Assembly (NCBI RefSeq): GCF_010730055.1
Contig: NZ_AP022575.1
Location: forward strand, 2,542,001-2,606,000
Length of the DNA stretch: 64,000 bases
Direction of reading: 5' to 3'
Origin: Mycobacterium shinjukuense
GTDB lineage: Bacteria; Actinomycetota; Actinomycetes; Mycobacteriales; Mycobacteriaceae
This document shows positions 24,502 through 32,571 of the stretch, piece by piece. How positions within the stretch are numbered: the first letter of the stretch is position 1; the number at the start of each line of letters is the position of its first letter. Below the pieces are notes generated by a model. It worked only from the letters and a program-made list of their open reading frames with translations. It had not been told where the DNA came from and ran no database searches. The position numbers and the translations under genes are program-made.

Positions 24502-25308
24502 CTACAGGTTGCCGCACCGCACCGTCAGCACCGAACATCCCGCGTTGTAGGCCAGGCACGTGTCCTCGGCGGTGTGCGAGTCGGCGACATACAGCTGGTC
24601 GGTGTCGGAGTTGGCGACCAGGTAGCTGCCGACACTGTCGCGGACCACGGTCGGCTCAACCGTCACATCGGGGTATAGCCGCGTCCAGCGGGCCAGCCGG
24701 CGACTCAGCCGCGCCTGCGCCGACCGGTTACCGTCGGCGCCGTCGGCCGCTACCTCCGCCACATGTGCGGACACCGCTCGCAGGGGCACGCCTCGCAGTC
24801 TGGCCTCCTCGAAGGCGTGGCGCAGCACCATGCCATTGTCCACTTCCGCGACGACCGCGCTGACGTGCGGGGCCGCCGGCTCTCCGGGCCCCCGGTGGAT
24901 CACGGCCACCGGGCACAGCGCCGACCCCGCCAGAGTCGCCGCCACCGAACCCTGCCCACGGCGCGCGTGGTTGAGTCCGATGGAACCGACACAGACCATC
25001 GCCGCCGACCTCGACTCCTCCATCAGCTTCGTCAGCGGCCTTCCCCACAGGATCTCGGTCTCGATCTTGACCGGGCGACCGGTGGCCTCGACGGCCCGAT
25101 AGGCGTCGTGCAGCGCCGCGCGGGCCGCGCCCTGCAAACCGTCGTGACCAGCGGCCCCGGACGAGTCCATCGGATCGATGACATACACCAGTCGCAGGGG
25201 AATGTCTTGGCTCACCGCTTCGTCGATGGCCCACAGGGCCGCATGCGTTGCCGCCTTTGACCCGTCGATTCCAACGACGACGGACGGGACTGCGTAGCGG
25301 TCGCTCAT
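24502..25308 (-). CDS. Universal stress protein of the devR operon (Rv3134c-like)
   Basis: The 268-residue protein contains two tandem USP domains. The first begins VPSVVVGIDGSKAATHAALWAIDEA and ends with the ATP-binding pattern GSIGLNHARRGQGSVAATLAGSALCPVAVIH; the second is less conserved. It is the first gene of the Rv3134c-devR-devS operon. The start ATG at 25306-25308 follows AGGGAG, and 22 bp separate it from devR. USP proteins bind ATP and modulate stress physiology; the precise role here is unknown. Confidence 0.92.
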   Translation of the reverse strand: MSDRYAVPSVVVGIDGSKAATHAALWAIDEAVSQDIPLRLVYVIDPMDSSGAAGHDGLQGAARAALHDAYRAVEATGRPVKIETEILWGRPLTKLMEESRSAAMVCVGSIGLNHARRGQGSVAATLAGSALCPVAVIHRGPGEPAAPHVSAVVAEVDNGMVLRHAFEEARLRGVPLRAVSAHVAEVAADGADGNRSAQARLSRRLARWTRLYPDVTVEPTVVRDSVGSYLVANSDTDQLYVADSHTAEDTCLAYNAGCSVLTVRCGNL

Positions 25309-25363
25309 CGGGATCTCCCTTCCCTGTGTCAACCGTACGTTATTGGCCGGGAATCCCGGTCGC

Positions 25364-25404
25364 CCAGGGGCAATGGTCCCCAGTTCAGAGCCATTGGTCC
25401 CTAC
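25364..25404 (-). promoter_or_regulatory. Tandem DosR boxes upstream of the USP-devR-devS operon
   Basis: Two cores 21 bp apart, GGGGCAATGGTCCC (25367-25380, 11 of 14 matches) and GAGCCATTGGTCCC (25388-25401, 10 of 14), lie on the same face of the helix, 56-96 bp before the USP start. This spacing of a primary and a secondary box is the known arrangement for cooperative DosR binding and implies autoregulation. Confidence 0.7.
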
Positions 25405-25518
25405 GGACCAGCGCGAAACTCGTCGCGGAGCAACCACCGCGCAGCCGCCGAAACGCCGCGCAGGAGCCCGCCGTCACGGCAATTGTGTTATCCGCAAACG
25501 TTGTTGGAGCCCGATCCG

Positions 25519-25851
25519 TTAGTCGGCAAGCGGCTCCTCCGGCGCGAACTTCCAGTTGTCCGGATTGTTCGGTGAGTACACGACCGGAAGCAGTTGGCCG
25601 GCGGCCGGCCACCGATCGACATCAATGGCCATCCGCGCATACACCGCGTGCTCGTTGACGGTTGGTCCGTTGATCACCCCGGAGATGGTGACGTACTGCT
25701 CACCGGTGGCGTCCGGACGCGGGCTCACTCCCGTCACCAGCAGCGTGCCGCTGGCGATCGCACCGCGCGGGCCGCGCGGGACGAACCGCGGAGCCAGGAA
25801 CACCAACAGCACCGCGATCAGCAGCAGCAGCACGCCCAATTCCCATCCCAC
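25519..25851 (-). CDS. Small N-terminally anchored membrane protein, unknown function
   Basis: From GTG at 25851 the protein (110 aa) reads VGWELGVLLLLIAVLLVFLAPR, one membrane helix, followed by FVPRGPRGAIASGTLLVTGVSPRP and an exported beta-rich region, EQYVTISGVINGPTVNEHAVYARM to YSPNNPDNWKFAPEEP. The pattern of a signal anchor plus small beta domain recurs in actinobacterial envelope proteins, but I do not recognise the family. It is divergent from the hisN-like gene with 23 bp between starts, so the promoters must overlap. In M. tuberculosis PPE50 and PPE51 lie in this part of the map; they are absent here. Confidence 0.65.
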   Translation of the reverse strand: MGWELGVLLLLIAVLLVFLAPRFVPRGPRGAIASGTLLVTGVSPRPDATGEQYVTISGVINGPTVNEHAVYARMAIDVDRWPAAGQLLPVVYSPNNPDNWKFAPEEPLAD

Positions 25852-25874
25852 CTGGCCATGGTAGGACTGTTGGC

Positions 25875-26663
25875 ATGAGCCGTGCCGGCGACGATCTGAT
25901 CCTCGCGCTGGCGCTGGCCGACCGCGCCGACGCGGTGACGTGTGCCCGGTTCGGGGCGTTGGACCTGCGCATCGACACCAAACCGGATCTGACCCCGGTG
26001 ACCGATGCGGACCGGGCGGTGGAATCCGAGCTACGCGAGATGCTCGCCCGGGAGCGGCCCGGCGACCGCATCCTGGGCGAGGAGTTCGGCGGCACAACCA
26101 CTTTCAGTGGACGCCAGTGGATCGTCGACCCGATCGACGGCACCAAGAACTTCGTGCGTGGGGTGCCGGTGTGGGCGAGTCTGATCGCGTTGCTGGAAGA
26201 CGGTGTCCCGACGGTGGGTGTGGTCAGCGCGCCCGCGCTGCGGCGACGGTGGTGGGCCGCGCATGGGCAGGGCGCGTTCGCCTCGGTGAACGGCGCCCCG
26301 CCGCGCCGGCTGGCGGTGTCCTCGGTCTCCGAGCTGGGTTCGGCGAGCCTGTCGTTCTCCAGCCTGTCCGGGTGGGCCCGGCTGGGTCTGCGCGAACGCT
26401 TCATCGGGTTGACCGATGCCGTGTGGCGCGTGCGTGCCTATGGCGACTTCTTGTCCTACTGCCTGGTGGCCGAGGGCGCCGTCGATGTTGCCGCCGAACC
26501 GGAGGTGTCGGTGTGGGACCTGGCGGCGCTGGACATCCTGGTGCGTGCGGCGGGTGGGCGGCTCACCAGCCTCGACGGCGTCGACGGCCCGCACGGCGGC
26601 AGCGCCGTGGCGACCAACGGCCTGCTGCACCACCAGGTGCTGACTCGCCTCAAAGGCGGGTAG
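25875..26663 (+). CDS. hisN: Inositol-monophosphatase-family phosphatase, probable histidinol-phosphatase HisN
   Basis: The 262-residue protein has the Mg-dependent phosphatase motifs: LGEEFGG with the catalytic Glu, WIVDPIDGTKNFVRGVPVW with the metal-binding DPIDGT, and the C-terminal signature EVSVWDLAALDILVRAAGG with its Asp. The mycobacterial orthologue Rv3137 is assigned as the histidinol-phosphate phosphatase. An alternative is inositol-phosphate or PAP phosphatase. It starts at ATG 25875 and is followed 19 bp later by the radical SAM gene. Confidence 0.8.
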   Translation: MSRAGDDLILALALADRADAVTCARFGALDLRIDTKPDLTPVTDADRAVESELREMLARERPGDRILGEEFGGTTTFSGRQWIVDPIDGTKNFVRGVPVWASLIALLEDGVPTVGVVSAPALRRRWWAAHGQGAFASVNGAPPRRLAVSSVSELGSASLSFSSLSGWARLGLRERFIGLTDAVWRVRAYGDFLSYCLVAEGAVDVAAEPEVSVWDLAALDILVRAAGGRLTSLDGVDGPHGGSAVATNGLLHHQVLTRLKGG

Positions 26664-26682
26664 CCTGGCGCGAGAGGACGCC

Positions 26683-27777
26683 ATGACCTCGCCGCTGTCC
26701 CGGGACGACCCGTTCACCGTCGCGACCACGCACTGGCACCGCCTCGACGACGGGCGCATCCAGTGCGACGTCTGTCCGCGCGCCTGCAAGCTGCACGAGG
26801 GCCAGCGCGGGCTGTGCTTTGTCCGCGGCCGGATCGACGACCAGGTGCGGCTCACCAGCTACGGGCGCTGCAGTGGGTTCTGCGTCGATCCCATCGAGAA
26901 GAAGCCGCTTAACCACTTCTTGCCCGGGTCGGCCGTGCTGTCGTTCGGCACCGCGGGGTGCAACCTGGCATGCAAGTTCTGCCAGAACTGGGACATCTCC
27001 AAATCCCGTGAGATCGACATCCTGGCCAGCCGGGCCGCCCCCGCCGACATCGCCCGCACCGCAGACGAATTAGGTTGCCGCAGTGTGGCATTCACCTACA
27101 ATGATCCGACGATCTTCTGGGAGTACGCCGCCGATGTCGCCGACGCCTGCCACCAGCGGGGAATCAAGGCCGTCGCGGTGACGGCCGGATACATGTGTGC
27201 CGCACCCCGCGCGGAGTTCTACCGGCACATCGACGCCGCCAACGTCGACCTGAAGGCGTTCACCGAAGACTTCTACCGTCGGGTCTGCGTCGGCCACCTG
27301 CACGACGTTCTGGACACGCTGGTCTACCTGCGCCACGAGACGAAGGTGTGGCTGGAGATCACCACCCTGCTGATTCCCGGACGAAACGACAGTGACGCCG
27401 AAATCGCCGCCGAATGCGCATGGATCCGCGACAATCTCGGCGTCGACGTGCCCCTGCACTTCACCGCGTTCCACCCGGACTACAAGATGACCGACACGCC
27501 GCCGACACCGCCGACCACGCTGACCCGGGCGCGCCGGCTCGGCGTCGATGCGGGCCTGCAGTTCGTCTACACCGGAAACGTCCACGACACCGACGGCGGC
27601 AGCACGTTCTGCCCAGGATGCGGGTTGGCGGTGGTCGTTCGCGACTGGTATGCGATGCGGCATTACGCGTTAACCGATGACGGCCGCTGCCAAGCGTGTG
27701 ACTACCGGCTGGCCGGCGTCTACGACGGCCCGGCACGACATTGGGGCCGGCGACGCCTGCCCCTGGTTGGAGTGTGA
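26683..27777 (+). CDS. pflA: Radical SAM enzyme of the AmmeMemoRadiSam type (annotated pflA in M. tuberculosis)
   Basis: The 364-residue protein carries the radical SAM motif CNLACKFC near residue 90, which binds a [4Fe-4S] cluster. An N-terminal Cys segment (CDVCPRACKLHEGQRGLCFVRG) and a C-terminal zinc-ribbon-like CPGC with a later CQAC give further metal sites. This layout is that of the AmmeMemoRadiSam family rather than true pyruvate-formate-lyase activase; no pyruvate formate-lyase gene is visible here. The target is unknown. It is expressed with hisN and precedes the fadE24 promoter palindrome. Confidence 0.8.
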   Translation: MTSPLSRDDPFTVATTHWHRLDDGRIQCDVCPRACKLHEGQRGLCFVRGRIDDQVRLTSYGRCSGFCVDPIEKKPLNHFLPGSAVLSFGTAGCNLACKFCQNWDISKSREIDILASRAAPADIARTADELGCRSVAFTYNDPTIFWEYAADVADACHQRGIKAVAVTAGYMCAAPRAEFYRHIDAANVDLKAFTEDFYRRVCVGHLHDVLDTLVYLRHETKVWLEITTLLIPGRNDSDAEIAAECAWIRDNLGVDVPLHFTAFHPDYKMTDTPPTPPTTLTRARRLGVDAGLQFVYTGNVHDTDGGSTFCPGCGLAVVVRDWYAMRHYALTDDGRCQACDYRLAGVYDGPARHWGRRRLPLVGV

Positions 27778-27798
27778 ACTAGCTAACACGACCCTAGC

Positions 27799-27820
27799 TA
27801 TCTTACTCCGGAGTAAGATA
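27799..27820. promoter_or_regulatory. Perfect 22-bp palindrome upstream of fadE24
   Basis: The core ATCTTACTCCGGAGTAAGAT at 27800-27819 is its own reverse complement, and one further pair extends it to 22 bp. It lies 38 bp before the fadE24 start and 21 bp after the previous stop. The form and size fit a TetR-family operator that would repress the fadE24-fadE23 pair until a lipid ligand appears. The regulator is not in this window. Confidence 0.75.
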
Positions 27821-27858
27821 CGGTTATCCGCATCGCCCCAACGACCGAGGCCGCCGAC

Positions 27859-29253
27859 ATGACCGACACATCCACCGACAAACCCGCCCGCGCACGCCGT
27901 AACCGACGAGGCCGCAACACCGCCGTCGGGATGGCGCCACACAAACGAACCGGCATCGACGTCGCATTGGCGATCTTGACCCCGTTCGTCGGCCAGGAGT
28001 TCCTGGACAAGTACCACCTGCGCGATCCGCTCAACCGATCCCTGCGTTACGGCGTCAAGACCATGTTCTCCGCCGCGGGCGCCACCACCCGTCAGTTCAA
28101 GCGCGTGCAGAGCCTGCGCGGTGGGCCAACTCGGCTGAAGTCCAGCGGCCGGGACTACTTCGACCTGACGCCCGATGACGACCAGAAGCTCATCGTCGAG
28201 ACCGTCGACGAATTCGCCAACGAGATACTGCGTCCCGCGGCTCACGACGCCGACGAGGCCGCCACCTACCCGCCCGACCTGATCGCCAAGGCCACCGAGC
28301 TGGGCATCACCGCCGTCAACATCCCCGAGGATTTCGACGGCATCGCCGAACACCGTTCCAGCGTCACCAACGTCCTGGTTGCCGAGGCGCTGGCCTACGG
28401 CGACATGGGGTTGGCGCTGCCGATTCTGGCGCCCGGCGGGGTGGCGTCCGCCCTCACCCATTGGGGCAGCGCCGATCAACAGGCGACCTACCTCAAAGAG
28501 TTCGCCGGTGCGAACGTTCCGCAGGCCTGCGTGGCCCTCGCCGAACCGCAACCCTTGTTCGACCCCACCCGGCTGCAAACCACCGCGGTGCGCACCCCCT
28601 CGGGATACCGGCTCGACGGCGTCAAATCCTTGGTCCCGGCCGCGACCAAGGCCGAGCTGTTCATCGTCGCCGCCCAACTGGGCGGTAAGCCGGCGCTGTT
28701 CATCGTCGAGTCCGCCACCAACGGCCTGACCGTCAAAGCGGACCCGAGCATGGGGATTCGCGCCGCGGCGCTGGGCCAGGTCGAGCTCTCCCGGGTATCG
28801 GTGCCGCTGCATGCCCGGCTGGGCGAGGACGAAGCGACCGACAACGACTACTCCGAGGCGATCGCGCTGGCCCGCTTGGGCTGGGCGGCGCTGGCGGTCG
28901 GCACCTCGCATGCGGTGCTCGACTACGTCATCCCCTACGTCAAAGAACGCCATGCCTTCGGCGAGCCGATCGCGCACCGTCAAGCCGTGGCGTTCATGTG
29001 CGCCAACATCGCGATCGAGCTCGACGGGCTGCGGCTGATCACCTGGCGCGGCGCGTCCCGCGCCGAGCAAGGCCTGCCGTTCGCCCGGGAGGCGGCACTG
29101 GCCAAGCGGCTCGGCTCCGACAAGGGCATGCAGATCGGGCTGGACGGCGTGCAACTGCTGGGCGGCCACGGCTACACCAAGGAGCACCCGGTCGAGCGCT
29201 GGTATCGCGACCTGCGGGCCATCGGCGTCGCCGAGGGCGTTGTCGTCATCTAG
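27859..29253 (+). CDS. fadE24: Acyl-CoA dehydrogenase FadE24
   Basis: The 464-residue protein has a basic N-terminal extension of about 95 residues before the acyl-CoA dehydrogenase fold (DDDQKLIVETVDEFANEILRPAA, AYGDMGLALPILAPGG, LARLGWAALAVGTSHAVLDYVIPYVKERHAFGEPIAHRQAVAFM, GVQLLGGHGYTKEHPVERWYRDLRAI). The usual C-terminal EGT with the catalytic Glu is not seen; the chain ends VAEGVVVI. That agrees with mycobacterial acyl-CoA dehydrogenases made from paired genes in which only one partner is catalytic. The pair partner fadE23 follows 20 bp later. Confidence 0.9.
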   Translation: MTDTSTDKPARARRNRRGRNTAVGMAPHKRTGIDVALAILTPFVGQEFLDKYHLRDPLNRSLRYGVKTMFSAAGATTRQFKRVQSLRGGPTRLKSSGRDYFDLTPDDDQKLIVETVDEFANEILRPAAHDADEAATYPPDLIAKATELGITAVNIPEDFDGIAEHRSSVTNVLVAEALAYGDMGLALPILAPGGVASALTHWGSADQQATYLKEFAGANVPQACVALAEPQPLFDPTRLQTTAVRTPSGYRLDGVKSLVPAATKAELFIVAAQLGGKPALFIVESATNGLTVKADPSMGIRAAALGQVELSRVSVPLHARLGEDEATDNDYSEAIALARLGWAALAVGTSHAVLDYVIPYVKERHAFGEPIAHRQAVAFMCANIAIELDGLRLITWRGASRAEQGLPFAREAALAKRLGSDKGMQIGLDGVQLLGGHGYTKEHPVERWYRDLRAIGVAEGVVVI

Positions 29254-29273
29254 AGCGAGCTGAAAGACCCATC

Positions 29274-30479
29274 ATGGCAATCAATCTGGAACTACCACGC
29301 AAGCTGCAAGCGGTGATCGTCAAGACCCATCAGGGTGCCGCCGAGATGATGCGGCCGATAGCCCGCAAGTACGACCTGAAGGAACATGCCTACCCGGTCG
29401 AACTGGACACCCTGATCAATCTGTTCGAGGGAGCCGCCGAATCGTTCAACTTCGCCGGGGCCGACTCGCTCGGCGACGACGACGAAGACAAAGACGGAAA
29501 CCACAACGGCGCCAACATGGCCGCGGTGGTCCAGACGATGGAAGCCTGCTGGGGCGACGTCGCGATGATGCTGTCCCTGCCCTATCAAGGACTGGGTAAC
29601 GCGGCCATTTCCGCGGTCGCCACCGACGAGCAGCTGCAACGCCTGGGCAAGGTGTGGGCGGCGATGGCCATCACCGAGCCGGGGTTCGGGTCGGACTCGG
29701 CGGCGGTGTCGACCACCGCCACCCTCGACGGCGACGAGTACGTGATCAACGGCGAGAAGATCTTCGTCACCGCCGGATCCCGCGCCACCCACATCGTGGT
29801 GTGGGCGACCCTGGACAAATCGAAGGGCCGCGCGGCGATCAAGTCGTTCATCGTGCCGCGCGAGCATCCCGGCGTCACCGTCGAACGACTCGAACACAAG
29901 CTTGGCATCAAGGGTTCGGACACCGCGGTGATCCGGTTCGACAACGCCCGTATTCCCAAGGAAAACCTGCTGGGCAACCCGGAAATCGAAGAAGGCAAGG
30001 GCTTTTCCGGGGTGATGGAGACGTTCGACAACACCCGCCCGATCGTCGCCGCCATGGCCGTCGGGATTGGCCGGGCCGCGCTGGAGGAAATCCGCACGAT
30101 CCTCACCCGTGCCGGGGTGGAGATCTCCTACGACCGGCCGGCGCACGCCCAGAGCGCCGCCGCGGCCGAATTCCTTCGCATGGAGGCCGACTGGGAGGCC
30201 AGCTACCTGCTGTCGCTGCGCGCCGCATGGCAGGCCGACAACAACATCCCCAACTCCAAAGAGGCCTCGATGAGCAAGGCCAAGGCCGGCCGGATGGCCA
30301 GCGACGTCACCTGCAAGACCGTCGAATTGGCTGGAACCGCAGGCTATTCCGAGCAGTCCTTGTTGGAGAAGTGGGCTCGCGACTCCAAGATCCTGGACAT
30401 CTTCGAGGGCACTCAGCAGATCCAGCAACTGGTGGTCGCCCGCCGATTGCTGGGCCTGTCGTCGGCCGAGCTGAAGTAG
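29274..30479 (+). CDS. fadE23: Acyl-CoA dehydrogenase FadE23
   Basis: The 401-residue protein has the flavin segments MAITEPGFGSDSAAVSTTA and GEKIFVTAGSRATHIVVWATLD, and the C-terminal ILDIFEGTQQIQQLVVARRLLG with the catalytic Glu in EGT. It should form an alpha2-beta2 complex with FadE24, as is reported for mycobacterial pairs of this kind. The start at ATG 29274 is behind a GAGCTGAAAGA site; sequence upstream of it in the same frame is a shadow of fadE24. The acyl substrate is unknown. Confidence 0.9.
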   Translation: MAINLELPRKLQAVIVKTHQGAAEMMRPIARKYDLKEHAYPVELDTLINLFEGAAESFNFAGADSLGDDDEDKDGNHNGANMAAVVQTMEACWGDVAMMLSLPYQGLGNAAISAVATDEQLQRLGKVWAAMAITEPGFGSDSAAVSTTATLDGDEYVINGEKIFVTAGSRATHIVVWATLDKSKGRAAIKSFIVPREHPGVTVERLEHKLGIKGSDTAVIRFDNARIPKENLLGNPEIEEGKGFSGVMETFDNTRPIVAAMAVGIGRAALEEIRTILTRAGVEISYDRPAHAQSAAAAEFLRMEADWEASYLLSLRAAWQADNNIPNSKEASMSKAKAGRMASDVTCKTVELAGTAGYSEQSLLEKWARDSKILDIFEGTQQIQQLVVARRLLGLSSAELK

Positions 30480-30497
30480 CGAACTCCGCCTGCTCAG

Positions 30498-31733
30498 TCA
30501 ACAAGACCACAGGGCGCTGATCGGTAACGCCGCAAGTCTCGGGCCGAACGGCGTCGCTTCGGGTGCGGCGGTGAGCAGGACGCCGAATTGGAATCGATCG
30601 CCGAGCCTGGTGGCGAGAAAACGAAGGCCACGCAGATCTTCGGCCCGCGGCGTGCTGGTCGCCTTGACTTCGATCCCGCAGACCCGGCCGTCGGGATGTT
30701 CAAGCACAAGGTCGACCTCAGCACCGCCCCGGTCACGAAAATGCCACAGCCTCGCCCGTTCGGCCGACCAGGTGAGTTGCTTGCGAATCTCGTTGGCCAC
30801 GAACGTTTCCAGGAGTGGGCCGAGTGGACCCCCGGGACGATCCAACGTCGCCACGGTAGCGCCGAGCAGGTGAGCGGCCAACCCACTGTCTGCCACAACC
30901 AGCTTCGGTCTCCGAATGACCTTGCGGCTCAAGTTGGTCGACCAAGCAGGCACCCGATGGATGAGGAAGGCCGCTTCCAGCAAGGCGAGATAGCCGTCGG
31001 TGGTGCGGGCCGGAACCGACAACTCATTAGCCAGCGCGCTCACATTCAGCTCGGCGCCGGTCCGGGCGGCGCAGAGCCGAAGCAGACGCGGCATTTCGGC
31101 GAGTCGCTCGATCGCCGAGAGCTCGCGGATGACCGACTGCGTCGCTGTGACGAGATAGTTGTCGAACCACCGGCGACGCCTCAACGGCGCGCGAGCGACG
31201 ACGTCCGGGAACCCTCCCGTGGCGATCCGCTCGATCAGATCGGCACGCCGCATATCGGAGCCGTGTATCAGCTCGCGTGGCGCCGTGAACAGCAGATCGA
31301 CGAAGTTGTCAGCGAGCCCTGCCAGCTCACCCTGCGAGAACGGCCAGAGTTCGATGATCTCGACCCGTCCGACCAGCGCGTCGGCCATGTCGGGCACAGA
31401 GAGCAGCCGCGCCGAACCCGTGAGGAGGAAGCGGCCGGGCCTGCGATCGCGGTCGACCTCGGACTTGATTGCCCGGAATAGGCCCGGTTCGAGCTGCGCC
31501 TCATCGATCACAAGTGTGTCCACGGGACGGGATACAAACGCGCGGGGATCGTCCCGAGCAGCATCACGGTTTGCCACGTCGTCAAGGGAGACGACTTCAC
31601 TGGACCCTGGATAGTGAAGTCGCGCAACGAGTGTCGTCTTACCCACTTGACGCGCGCCGTTGAGAACGACGACCGGGGTGTCGGCGAGAGCGGCCAGCAC
31701 CGACGGCGCGATCGCGCGCTCAATGACGGTCAT
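30498..31733 (-). CDS. AAA+ ATPase with C-terminal DUF4143 domain
   Basis: The 411-residue protein has Walker A in VVLNGARQVGKTTLVARL, Walker B in DTLVIDEAQLEP, a sensor Arg region FLLTGSARLL, a winged-helix middle part (LSVPARTTDGYLALLEAAFLIHRVPAW) and a DUF4143 nuclease-like C-terminus (LLETFVANEIRKQLTW, FRDRGGAEVDLVLEHPDGRVCGIEVKAT, with the D/E-x-K pattern of PD-(D/E)XK folds). Genes of this group are widespread accessory ATPases with no agreed function. It stands between fadE23 and vapBC, absent from the M. tuberculosis order here, so it belongs to an inserted block. Confidence 0.8.
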   Translation of the reverse strand: MTVIERAIAPSVLAALADTPVVVLNGARQVGKTTLVARLHYPGSSEVVSLDDVANRDAARDDPRAFVSRPVDTLVIDEAQLEPGLFRAIKSEVDRDRRPGRFLLTGSARLLSVPDMADALVGRVEIIELWPFSQGELAGLADNFVDLLFTAPRELIHGSDMRRADLIERIATGGFPDVVARAPLRRRRWFDNYLVTATQSVIRELSAIERLAEMPRLLRLCAARTGAELNVSALANELSVPARTTDGYLALLEAAFLIHRVPAWSTNLSRKVIRRPKLVVADSGLAAHLLGATVATLDRPGGPLGPLLETFVANEIRKQLTWSAERARLWHFRDRGGAEVDLVLEHPDGRVCGIEVKATSTPRAEDLRGLRFLATRLGDRFQFGVLLTAAPEATPFGPRLAALPISALWSC

Positions 31734-31869
31734 GTGGACAGAATAGCTGCCGATTCGTCCCCCAGTTCGCTGCCGATTTGTCCACGAATTCGCTGCGGAA
31801 CTGCCTCGCCGTTGGTCGCGGATCCGCCGACGCCGGCACGAGAGCGAGTTCGAGTTCGCCCGAGACCGG

Positions 31870-32253
31870 TCAAAGCCGGGCGTCGACGGCGCCCGGCAGC
31901 GCCTTCAGCAGCTTCGTGTCGGCCGTGAGCAGCGTGAGCCGCTCCGCCTTCGCCTGGGCTACCAGAATTGCGTCGAAGGGATCCTTGTGGGGCAGTGCCA
32001 TGAGCTCAGGCGCGAGCGTATTACGACGGGTAACAGGCAGGTCGCGCAAGCCGGATCGTTCGATCGCGCCGTTGAGGTCGTCGGGCAGCGTGATCTTGCC
32101 GATAGCCGCCTTGATGGCGAGTTCCCACGTGCTCGCGGCGGATACGTATACGGCTGCGCCTGCCATGATCCGATCCCGCGCCTCGATGCCCAGCCGCGGG
32201 CTGTCGTCGAGCAGCCACAGTACGACGTGGGTATCGAGCAAAAGCCTGGTCAC
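31870..32253 (-). CDS. vapC: VapC toxin, PIN-domain ribonuclease
   Basis: The 127-residue PIN protein shows the four acidic sites: LLLDTHVVLW (first Asp), SAASTWELAIK (Glu), HKDPFDAILVAQA (Asp) and LLTADTKLL (Asp). It should cleave a specific tRNA or rRNA when freed from its antitoxin. The GTG start at 32253 overlaps the antitoxin stop by 4 bp. Confidence 0.85.
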   Translation of the reverse strand: MTRLLLDTHVVLWLLDDSPRLGIEARDRIMAGAAVYVSAASTWELAIKAAIGKITLPDDLNGAIERSGLRDLPVTRRNTLAPELMALPHKDPFDAILVAQAKAERLTLLTADTKLLKALPGAVDARL

Positions 32254-32480
32254 TCGATGCCGAACAATTTGTTGAGATCGCTGTCGGTGTCGTCGAAATG
32301 ATCCACGTCGTAGTCGAGACGGCCAGCTAGGCCGCCGAAGACGATGTCGGCGCGCATGTGCGGGACGAGGTCGGCGACCGGCTTGCCCGCGCGGGCGATC
32401 GTGATCGTCTCGCCATTCTCGACGCGAGCGAGCAAGTGCGACAGGTGGGTCTTCGCATCGTGGATGTTGACGGTCGACAT
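32250..32480 (-). CDS. vapB: VapB/Phd-type antitoxin
   Basis: The 76-residue protein begins MSTVNIHDAKTHLSHLLARV and continues ENGETITIARAGKPVADLVP, the Phd/YefM-type DNA-binding dimer, followed by an acidic toxin-binding tail (DYDVDHFDDTDSDLNKLFGIE). It should neutralise VapC and repress its own operon. A short TAGTCTAGTCTGACTA-type imperfect repeat lies immediately upstream, 32498-32515, and may be the operator. Confidence 0.85.
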   Translation of the reverse strand: MSTVNIHDAKTHLSHLLARVENGETITIARAGKPVADLVPHMRADIVFGGLAGRLDYDVDHFDDTDSDLNKLFGIE

Positions 32481-32571
32481 AGGCGGAGTCTACTGGACTT
32501 AGTCTAGTCTGACTAGCCATCGTGGGTCATGCGCGCGGGACGCAATTATGAGGCCAGGCTAGCGTCGAACA

